Assembly: GCF_000970305.1 (NCBI RefSeq)
Contig: NZ_CP009517.1
Span: 1,984,001 to 2,048,000 of the forward strand
DNA length: 64,000 bases
Direction of reading: 5' to 3'
DNA from: Methanosarcina barkeri 3
GTDB taxonomy: Archaea > Halobacteriota > Methanosarcinia > Methanosarcinales > Methanosarcinaceae
Shown: piece by piece, positions 33,322 through 41,700 of the stretch
Layout: each line of letters starts with the position of its first letter
How positions within the stretch are numbered: the first letter of the stretch is position 1
Translations under genes and position numbers: made by a program
The notes under the pieces: model-generated
Database searches by the model: none
What the model saw: only the letters and a program-made list of their open reading frames with translations
Told to the model about the DNA's origin: nothing

Positions 33322-34228
33322 TGGATCACCATAAATAATGAAGATATATAAGAGCAAATACAGTAAATAAAGTAAATGGGTAATATCAAGTAAATATTAT
33401 TGAGATAAAGACAAGTTAAATTGCGTTGATTTATATATATAAGTTGCGGTGACAGAAAAAGAGGGGCGTGAGCACTTATAAGCTAAATTTAAATGTAATA
33501 ATATTTGGAAGGTAATAAGAGATTTAAAGCAGAACAAGCTAACTTGAAGCAGTGATATGCAAAGATTCAAGAATATATTTATTTCTTTCGATTTATGCAA
33601 TTCAGTACTGCGACTCCGATATAAGTTTATAAAACTTGACTTTTTAATAAGCCCAAAGATCATATATTTCTCCAGGATAAGGAGTTAATTTTAGAATCGA
33701 AGCACAACACCTGCATCTCTGGTGCTGATGTTTTCAGGGTTATTGTCGTGGTGGCATCATCGGGCTGAACTCATCCGGAATTCAAAAAAAGAAGTTTTTA
33801 CTTAAATAGCTAATAATCATGAGCCAAAAACCGTATTTTATTTATTTAATTCTCTATTCTCCAAGTGTTTAAGATATTCTGCAGAATCATTGGTCTATTA
33901 GTTTTAGAAGTTTCTGATTTTGAAATTAAGAATCAGAATCAAGAGTATTTAATCTCATTTTAAAACTCGATAACTGCTTCTATGTGAATTCCTAAGAATA
34001 AATATTTCAAAACAAATTGGTAAATCAGACATATGGGTTATTTTTCACTCAGAGTGCGTCTTGATTCATGATATACTGTACAGGATAGAGGTACGTAACG
34101 GCACAAAACAGGTTATTGGAGTTATCTGCAGGATATTTTACTGCTAGCACATAACGTATCGACTATAAAAACAGTAGAAGTAACTATATTTATTCATATG
34201 TAAAGTTCTAGGATTTGCGGCATATTAG
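33322..34228. other. Long intergenic region upstream of cbiM
   Basis: About 900 AT-rich bases without a gene. A palindromic TTATATATATAA at 33431-33442 is the most likely TATA box for cbiM. A short direct repeat AGTAAATAAAGTAAAT lies near 33360. No cobalamin-riboswitch motif was found. Confidence 0.5.
33431..33442 (-). promoter_or_regulatory. TATA box, probable cbiMNQO promoter
   Basis: TTATATATATAA, 110-121 bases upstream of the cbiM start, implies a leader of roughly 85 bases. Being palindromic it does not fix direction by itself. Confidence 0.45.
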
Positions 34229-34240
34229 ATGAGGGATGAC

Positions 34241-34804
34241 ATGCATAAAACGATTTACTTCTTATTCTTAAGCACGTTGCTTTTTCTGGTATTTTCACCA
34301 GGCGTACTGGCAGAAGAAAATAAGATAAACGTAACTTATATTTCATTTTCGCCAAGTGATGCCCTGGAGTTAGCCAGCCAAAAAAATTTGTACAACGAAT
34401 TTATAGAATACACATATATCCCTGCATATAATTTCACCACATATGATGCAAGTGATGAGCTGCTTGCAGCAGGAAAGAATGGATTCTTGGAGACGCAGGA
34501 TGTAATCCTCTGCCAAATGCTTGATAAATCCGTATATGCTTCAATGGATAAAAGTTTCAAAGCAGCTTCTGATAATGGAACCTCACTTATGGCAATTCAA
34601 TCCTCAGATACGCCTTCTTATTTTGCTTATGATTCTAACGGTTCTTTTGATGACCCGATCTGCAACTACTACAATAACATGAGCACTGAAGGAGACGGAC
34701 TCGATAATGCAGAAGATCTATTGATATACCTTGTAACAGAAGGTCGTGTCCTTGGGTTATTTACTTCTTTTAATGAAAGCGTTGTAAAAGTTGAAAACTA
34801 TTGA
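34241..34804 (+). CDS. Short exported protein resembling the N-terminal domain of CobN-like chelatase
   Basis: 187 residues from the ATG with GAGGGATGAC five bases upstream; an earlier ATG (34229) lacks a site. Signal peptide at 1-22 (HKTIYFLFLSTLLFLVFSPG), then a mixed alpha-beta domain. The stretch TQDVILCQMLDKSVYASMDK followed later by YYNNMSTEGDGLDNAEDLLI and YLVTEG parallels the region MDIIYINMLSPSTAQKLTPT ... YEQDNLKNLVFCIASD in the CobN-like protein at 61721. This suggests the CobN N-terminal fold without the remaining chelatase. It may be a truncated gene or a genuine single-domain protein. Probably lies outside the membrane. Confidence 0.6.
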   Translation: MHKTIYFLFLSTLLFLVFSPGVLAEENKINVTYISFSPSDALELASQKNLYNEFIEYTYIPAYNFTTYDASDELLAAGKNGFLETQDVILCQMLDKSVYASMDKSFKAASDNGTSLMAIQSSDTPSYFAYDSNGSFDDPICNYYNNMSTEGDGLDNAEDLLIYLVTEGRVLGLFTSFNESVVKVENY

Positions 34805-35168
34805 ACTTATAATAAAAAATTATTTACTTTATTTCAGCCAGATAATCCGTAACTTACTTCAGTAAACACCAGTGTAATTCTGGCTATAATAGAAACTTAC
34901 TGGGAAAGATAACATTTATTACCCAAATAATCAGACTTAAATAATAATATCTAAATTCTTTTTTAAATCCGCTAAGAACCTATTGAAACTCACCTTTTTG
35001 GAATAGCTGGGCGCAGATTTTGATGAATTCCTCTGCAAATAGACTTTTAATAACTTATCCCTGGAATTCATTCAAACCTCAGACTTTTCGAGTAGAAGAC
35101 TCTCCCGGCATCCTTCTAGAACTCATGAGCGGAAACTAACATGAATTTATATAGGAAGATGATAACTT
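34805..35168. other. Intergenic region
   Basis: AT-rich, no gene seen. TTTATATA at 35146-35153 is close to the next start and may be a TATA-like sequence. Confidence 0.35.
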
Positions 35169-37070
35169 TTGAAAGAGAAGAGAATATTCATATTAACTGC
35201 TGTTTTTGTACTGTTAATCCTTATATCAAACTCTGCGTCTGCAGCTACTCTCTGTGTGAAGGAAGGAGGAGGTACGGGAGAATACGGAAGCCTGCAGGAA
35301 GCCATAAATGCCGCTGCTGAAGGGGATGTTATCCTCGTCGGTGAAGGAAGATACTGTGAAAATGTACTTGTAAATAAATCTCTAGATATAATTGCCAATA
35401 ATCCATGCCCTAATAAAACAGTCATTACTGCTCTGGACTCTGAACACCCTGTGTTTCATGTGGTTTCCGATTCCGTGAATATCAGTGGATTTACTTTAAA
35501 AGGAACGAATTTAACATATGGAGTGTACCTAGACTGCGTTTCGGAAAACAAAATCAGCAATAACTATATTTCAGGAAACTGGAGAAGTATTGTACTGAGA
35601 GATTCATGTAAGAACTCTCTGGAAAACAATTACTTGTCTAACAGTGACAATGGAATCTGGCTTGAAAGCTCAGGACAAAACTCTATAAAAAACAACAAAG
35701 TAGATTCTAATCGTCATTACGGTTTCTATTTGAACGCGTCCGAAAATAATACCCTTCAAAATGACTGCGCGTTTAACGGAGCAATGGGAATTTATATGGA
35801 AAACTCTTCCGGATGTCAAGTTATTGACTCGGAAACTTCAAACAACTTTTACGGGATCTACCTTACAGGCTCTGGAGAAAGCCTGCTCGAAAACAACACT
35901 GCAGACTCAAATGAGATGTACGGCATATACCTCGGAAACTCGAATGAAAGCACTCTGGAAGGAAATCGTGTAAATTCAAATATGTGGGGGATTTATCTCG
36001 ACTCAAGCTTCAATGTGCTTAAAAACAACACAATGTCTGGAAATAACAGGAATTTTGGTGCTTATACCTATCACTACACTGGAGATATGAATAATACAAT
36101 TGACACCAGCAACACTGTTGATGGAAAATTCATATACTATCTTGTAGGGGTTTCTAACCGGACTCTTGATTCGGATTCAAATGCAGGAGTTGTCTATTGC
36201 ATTAACTGCGAAAATATTACCCTGAAAGACCTGACCCTTGAAAACAACAGTTTCGGAATTTACCTGTACAATACTCAAAACTCAAAGCTTGAAGGAAATA
36301 ATATTTCAAACAACGAACATGGAGTTTACCTCGGGAAATGTTCGGTAGTAACTCTTAGGGGCAATGAAGTCAATTCGAATGAAGGTGATGCCTTCATCTT
36401 AAGCAACTGCAGGAACTGCCTTGCAGAAAAGAACAATGCCTCGAACAATATGGCAGGTATCTGGCTCTGTGATATCAGCAGAGACAATATCCTCAAAGAA
36501 AACACAGTTACTTCGAGCAGCTGGTGTTGCATTGACCTTGGGGACACAAGCTGCAACAACACTCTGGAAGGAAATACTCTTTCCGGAGCCTATGAAGGAA
36601 TTTACCTGTACGGAGCCAGTGAGAAAAATACTTTGAACAATAATACTATTACAGCCAGCTCCTATGGATTATTTACGGAAGGCTGTAGTAACAATACGAT
36701 TTCAGGAAACAGTATTTCGGGGAATGACGTCGGATTATCTCTTAACCTGAACTGGACCGATGGGACAAACTCGGATTACAATACCGTCTATAACAACTAT
36801 TTTAATAACAGCAAAAATGCCGAAGATTACGGAACAAATACCTGGAACATTTCAAAAACCGAAGGTGAAAATATCGTCGGAGGACCTTACCTGGGCGGAA
36901 ATTTCTGGGCTTCTCCGAAAGGAGATGGCTTTTCAGAAACAGCCTCGGATAAGGATGGAGACATGATTGCGGACCTGCCGTACAATATAACGGAAACGAA
37001 CTATGATTATCTCCCTCTTGTATTCGAAAAACCTCTAGAAAAAACTGAAAATAAGGATGAAAAAAAGTGA
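35169..37070 (+). CDS. Exported NosD-like parallel beta-helix protein
   Basis: 633 residues from a TTG start with AGGAAGATG upstream. Signal peptide 1-24 (RIFILTAVFVLLILISNSAS). The rest is a right-handed beta-helix built from repeating NosD/PbH1 rungs of 22-24 residues rich in Asn and Gly (NSLENNYLSNSDNGIWLESS, NSTLEGNRVNSNMWGIYLDS, SKLEGNNISNNEHGVYLGKC). The end YNITETNYDYLPL is the standard C-terminal NosD cap. Surface carbohydrate-binding or polysaccharide-modifying role is likely; no catalytic residues identified. Ends in a lysine/glutamate-rich tail beside a purine repeat tract. Confidence 0.9.
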   Translation: MKEKRIFILTAVFVLLILISNSASAATLCVKEGGGTGEYGSLQEAINAAAEGDVILVGEGRYCENVLVNKSLDIIANNPCPNKTVITALDSEHPVFHVVSDSVNISGFTLKGTNLTYGVYLDCVSENKISNNYISGNWRSIVLRDSCKNSLENNYLSNSDNGIWLESSGQNSIKNNKVDSNRHYGFYLNASENNTLQNDCAFNGAMGIYMENSSGCQVIDSETSNNFYGIYLTGSGESLLENNTADSNEMYGIYLGNSNESTLEGNRVNSNMWGIYLDSSFNVLKNNTMSGNNRNFGAYTYHYTGDMNNTIDTSNTVDGKFIYYLVGVSNRTLDSDSNAGVVYCINCENITLKDLTLENNSFGIYLYNTQNSKLEGNNISNNEHGVYLGKCSVVTLRGNEVNSNEGDAFILSNCRNCLAEKNNASNNMAGIWLCDISRDNILKENTVTSSSWCCIDLGDTSCNNTLEGNTLSGAYEGIYLYGASEKNTLNNNTITASSYGLFTEGCSNNTISGNSISGNDVGLSLNLNWTDGTNSDYNTVYNNYFNNSKNAEDYGTNTWNISKTEGENIVGGPYLGGNFWASPKGDGFSETASDKDGDMIADLPYNITETNYDYLPLVFEKPLEKTENKDEKK

Positions 37071-37212
37071 GAGAAAAAATGAGAGAAAAAGTGAGAAAAA
37101 GTGAGATAAGAAGCGAGAAAAAGTGAGAGAAAAAGCGAGAAAAAGTGAGAGAAAAAGCGAGAAAAAGCGAGAAAAAGTGAGAGAAAAAGCGAGAAAAAGT
37201 GAGAGAAGAACA
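37061..37212. repeat. Purine-only tandem repeat tract
   Basis: About 150 bases of the unit GAGAAAAAGT or GAGAAAAAGC in roughly 10-18 base periods. Begins at the last codons of the beta-helix gene and ends before the ribosome site of the exported corrinoid-fold gene. Polypurine mirror repeats can form triplex DNA. Confidence 0.8.
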
Positions 37213-37268
37213 GGTAAGTCTGGATAAAAAAAGAGAAAAAAGCCTATATAAAGAAAGGAGATAAAAAC

Positions 37269-37817
37269 ATGTACGGGAAAAATTTCAATTTATTGGTTCT
37301 GTTAATCCTGGGTATAATTGTTTCACAACTAGTCTTTCCGGTGTCAGGTGAAGCTTCTTGCAAACAGGAGAATGAGAGTAACGGAACTGTCATAATCGGC
37401 ACTGTTGAAGGGGATTCACATACTTTTGTGAAAGATAGCGTTGCTACTGCGCTTGAGAATGAAGGTTTTGAAGTAATTGATCTTGGAAACGGCGTATCAG
37501 CTGAAAGTTTTGCTGCAAGCGCAAAAGAAGAGAAAGCTGATTTTGTGTTCAGTTTTGCCTCTATGAGCACTACAATGATCCACCAGATCCAGATTGAAGA
37601 GCAGCTCAAGGCTGCAGGTATCCGTGATAAAGTTATAACAGGTGTAGGAGGATCGCTTGTAACTCAGGCCTGGGCTGACCAGATAGGAACCGACATATAT
37701 GTTTCTGGCCCGGAAGATGTCGTTTCCAAAGCAAAATTGGCTTTACTGAAAAGTAACAATAACGCTCTGAAAGCCAGTGTTCCAGCCAATGAAAATGCCA
37801 GTTGCAAAAATCCTTAA
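37269..37817 (+). CDS. Exported corrinoid (B12)-binding-domain protein
   Basis: 182 residues. Hydrophobic signal (about 6-25, NLLVLLILGIIVSQLVFPVS); C31 lies in EASC, a weak lipobox candidate. Residues about 40-155 are a Rossmann-like B12-binding domain as in MtaC/MttC corrinoid proteins: GTVEGDSHTFVKDSVATALE, GFEVIDLGNGVSAE, a DFVFSFASMSTTM stretch and VITGVGGSLVTQAWADQIGT. The cobalt-ligating histidine H51 is present (D49-S-H51) but the DxHxxG glycine is Val54, and the SxL motif is changed (FAS). There is no N-terminal helical bundle. An exported corrinoid domain is unusual. Start ATG has a strong GGAGATAAAAAC site. Confidence 0.8.
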   Translation: MYGKNFNLLVLLILGIIVSQLVFPVSGEASCKQENESNGTVIIGTVEGDSHTFVKDSVATALENEGFEVIDLGNGVSAESFAASAKEEKADFVFSFASMSTTMIHQIQIEEQLKAAGIRDKVITGVGGSLVTQAWADQIGTDIYVSGPEDVVSKAKLALLKSNNNALKASVPANENASCKNP

Positions 37818-37862
37818 AGGATAAATTTCCAGTTATAAAATCTTTGTAGGGATGATTTTGAG

Positions 37863-37890
37863 AGGAAGGAGTTTTCCTTCCTTCCAGTCT
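37863..37890 (+). terminator. Terminator-like hairpin after the exported corrinoid-fold gene
   Basis: AGGAAGG (37863-37869) pairs with CCTTCCT (37876-37882), loop AGTTTT, 45 bases after the stop. Followed by only a short T-rich stretch. Confidence 0.5.
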
Positions 37891-37990
37891 TTGGTTATGT
37901 CAATAAGTTATTGAAAATTGTAATCAAAAGACTCTTTTTATATGTTTTCAAAAATGAAGGTGTACTTGTTTTTCATATTTGATCAATAAA

Positions 37991-38144
37991 TCATGGACAA
38001 GAATTCATGGACAAGAATTCATGGACAAGAATTCATGGACAAGAATTCATGGACAAGAATTCATGGACAAGAATTCATGGACAAGAATTCATAGACAAGA
38101 ATTCATGGACAAGAATTCATAGACAAGAATTCATAGACACGATT
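37991..38144. repeat. 14-bp minisatellite, ten copies plus one degenerate
   Basis: Unit TCATGGACAAGAAT; ten copies from 37991 to 38130 (two with TCATAGA) and an eleventh degenerate TCATAGACACGATT. Contains GAATTC across junctions. Intergenic, no spacers. Confidence 0.95.
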
Positions 38145-38392
38145 AGATAACCGCTAATGGCGTAATTCCTGAAGTAAACATATTAAAAAGAAGTTACTGA
38201 CTTGTTTGAGATATATTACTGACTTTAATACACTCAGTGTTGAAGTTGAAAGAAGCTCTTAATTTGTTATAAATCAAATTGTTTCACAAACTCACAATGT
38301 AAGTTTACAATATAAGGTTTCTACAAAACCAAAAGTTGTGCGGAAAACTATTGAAATTTCAAAACGGAATTGGTTTTCAACCTGGTAAAAAA

Positions 38393-38445
38393 GGCTAAAG
38401 GATTGTTTTGCCAGGTTTTATTTATGGTTTCTCAACCCTTTAACC
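38393..38445 (-). terminator. 3' stem-loop, copy 1
   Basis: GGCTAAAGGATTG (38393-38405) pairs with CAACCCTTTAACC (38433-38445) with two mismatches. It lies just beyond the last PKD remnant and belongs to a family of three (also 45495-45547 and 49269-49321) at the same position behind each PKD gene. Confidence 0.5.
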
Positions 38446-38468
38446 TTGATTTTTTATCGTTTTTCAAT

Positions 38469-38736
38469 CTAAGGCTTATTCACTTTCAGAATATGTCCCA
38501 GATTTGTATTTGCAGTTACTTTTGTGTAATTTATTGTTGTCGTACTGCTGCTTACAGCATTGGTAACTGTAAATGTGACCTTATATTTTCCTCCCTTGAA
38601 ATGCAGATGCTCTGAATTCGTTTCTTTTGAACTCGTTCTGCCTCCAAAACTCCATTTCATACGGTAGAAAACTCTGTTATAGTCAGTAAATCCTACTGTT
38701 AACTGAGCTTTTTCAGAGATTGGAGCTGCAGAAAAC
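38469..38736 (-). pseudogene. Frameshifted last PKD domain of the adjacent giant protein
   Basis: After the stop of the giant gene, another frame continues as KFSAAPISEKAQLTVGFTDY, then MKWSFGGRTSSKETNSEHLH and KYKVTFTVTNAVSSSTTTIN. This is a PKD domain, but the core motif SFGDG is changed to SFGGR. One extra T at the junction (VA followed by TAAG) shifted the frame. It is a decayed terminal domain, no longer part of the protein. Confidence 0.8.
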
Positions 38737-41700
38737 TTAAGCAACTGTTTTTGTTACAACTTTTATATAGTCGGTTTTTGTTACCGTGTTACGTCCTGCA
38801 GCATTCTTTACTGTCAAGTTAACAGTATATGTTCCTGCTTTACTATACTTATGAGTCGGATTCTCGACAAATGACTTTGATCCGTCTCCAAAGTCCCAGA
38901 TCCAGCCAGAAGCTGTACCTGTGCTTGTATCAGTAAATTTAACGTTCAATGGTGCTTTTCCAGACGTAATACTGCTGGTGAAGTTTGCAGCAGGTTTTGA
39001 TATGATTTTTATATATTCCGTTTTTGTTACTGTGTCACGTCCTGCAGCATTCTTTACTGTTAAGCTAACAGTATATGTTCCTGCCTTGGAATACTTATGA
39101 ACTGGATTTTCGACGAATGACCTTGACCCATCTCCAAAGTCCCAGATCCATCCAGAAGCTGTACCTGTACTTGTGTCAGTAAATTTAACGTTCAATGGCG
39201 CTTTTCCGGACGTAACACTGCCGGTAAAGTTTGCAGCAGGTTTTGATATCACTTTTATATAATCGGTTTCTGTTGCAGTGTTGCTGCCTTTAGCATTGGT
39301 AACTGTAAGTGTCACCGTATACTTTCCGGCTTTGGAATACTTATGCTTTGGATTCTGCTGAGTTGAAGTTGTCCCGTCTCCAAAACTCCATTTCCATTTA
39401 GTCGGTGTTCCTGTACTTGTGTCAGTAAAGGCAACTGTTAATGGCGTTTTTCCTGAAGCAGGAGAGGCTGAAAAAGCAGCTACTGGCTTTGCTGGAGATG
39501 AACCAGTAACTTTAATGTATCCGGTTTTTACTTCAGAATCACTCCCACCAGATCCGGTTACCGTAAGGTTTACAGTGTACGTGCCTGCAGTACCGTAAGT
39601 ATACGAAGGGTTCCGCTTGGAGCTGTCTACATTACCATCATTATTGAAGTCCCATGCATACGAAGATACGGTGCCAGTTGAAGCGTCTGTAAACTGAACG
39701 TCAAGAGGAGCAGTGCCACTGGTCACATTGACTGTGAAATTTGCAACCGGTGAGATAGAAGAGTCCTTGAAGGCATAGACTTTCTGGTCGCCTCCTATAC
39801 TGAAAAGCATCCCGTCTGAAAGTGCAGGAGAAGAACCGGCATAGGGAGCATGCCAGACAATATCACCAGTGAAAGCGTCCAGAGCATAAAGGTTTTCATA
39901 ACCGAAGTACCCAGATCCTTCGCTTCCCACGTAAACGAGCCCATCTGCAACAGCTACCGAGCAAGTCCAACCTCCGATCCCTCCGTTATCTGTTGTCTTT
40001 GAAGGTGTTGACCAGACAGGTGAACCTGTAGTCGCATTGAAGCAGTAAGTTTGCAAATTGCTATAGCCACTTGCTCCTCCGCAAACATAGACATTTCCAT
40101 AGGCAAAAGCAGGAGTTGAATCTGATCTTTCAATGGTCTGTCTCCAGATTATCTTACCGTCAACTGCGTTTAAGGCAAGAAGATCTCCATTTCCATAGAA
40201 ACTGTAAGTTGTCAGGTAAAGGATGCCGTCCTTGTAAGCCGGAGAACCGCATAAACTCTCAACGATATTATTAGTGTGCCATAGCTGTTTTCCGGTTGTT
40301 GCATCCACACAGTAAGCATGCCCTTGGTAGGAAGAGCCGTATTCCCAGCTTGTCAGGTAAAATTTCCCATCCGCATAGGCAGGTACTGACTGAGCGTCTC
40401 CTCTTACTTTAAAACTCCAGAGCAGATCTCCGGTGTACTCATCAAGACAGTAATAACGGCTTCCGTCCCAATCGTTGAAGATCACCTTACCGTCAGCAAT
40501 AGCAGGCCCACTACCGACCACACCTTGAGATCCATGCGTATCGTCAAAGCTCCAGAGTTTTTCTCCTGTTTTTGCATTGTAACAGCCAAGTTCAGGCCCA
40601 GTGGCCGTAAATACCATGCCGTTATCGTAAGCAGGAGAGGCCCAGGAACCGTATACGGTTGCAGGAATGCTGACTTTCCAGGTTATGTCTCCTGAAGACT
40701 CGTCAAGGGCAACTAACTGGGGAATATCGTCTGTGCTATCGCTCATTGATCCAGGACCGCATATAACAAAGACTTTTCCTCCGGCAATTACCGGGGAAGA
40801 ACTGCTAATAGCATCAATGTCTTTACTTACCCATTCAGTCCGGTTTGTTTTGGGCCCGCTTTCAGAATAGCCAAGATGGTCTACTTTCCCGTGGAACTGG
40901 AACCAGGAGTCCTCAGGGATAGTTTCATTTTCCTGTTCTTTAACATAATTGGAGAAAGGAAGCACTAGCGGATACTTGTCGGCTCCTGCATCAGCAGTAT
41001 AAGCCGTATTCCCTATTCCATCTCCATTTGAATCTTTTCCGGTATAGTCATCGTAGTAATTACCCATATACCCTGTCAGTTTTGCTCCATTCCATACATA
41101 TTCAACGGGTTCGGAACTCTGGAAGAATGAACCTGACCCTCCGGATATATGATCGCTTGAACCTCCCATTTTCCTGCCGTTGTTGTTAATGAAGGTATTC
41201 TGGTAGATCCTGTTGCCTCCTGTGCTATCAAGAACGGCTGCAAAGTCCCAGCAATTGGAGATGTTATTTTTCAGAAGAGTATTTCCAATCTCCTTTAACC
41301 ATACACCTTCAGCGCAGTCATCGATCAGGTTATCCTCTATCAGAGTACCTTCTGCCGAAATACTGATCGCAAAGCACATCTCTTCGGTCCCTGTGATTTT
41401 AAAACCGCTGAACTCCACATTGTCAGCGCTGATAGTTACGCCGGAAACGTCTTTGAAACCCGAGGCTTTCAGGACAGGGGCCCCGATACCTTTAAGGGTC
41501 AGAGTCTTGTTAACGGTCAAAACTTCCGGATATTCTCCAGAATAAACCTGTATTATATCCCCTGAATTTGCTGCATTAATAGCTGCCTGTATGGACTCCC
41601 CATCTTTGACCTGCCAGGTAGTTGGTGCTTTGTTTCCATAGATATAGTCTTTGGCAACTTTCGTATCTTCACCGTTCTCGTTTTTAGCGGTGAGGGTTAC

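Noticed and set aside
33322-34228. Cobalamin riboswitch upstream of cbiM
   Set aside because: None of the conserved B12-box or core motifs could be found on either strand.
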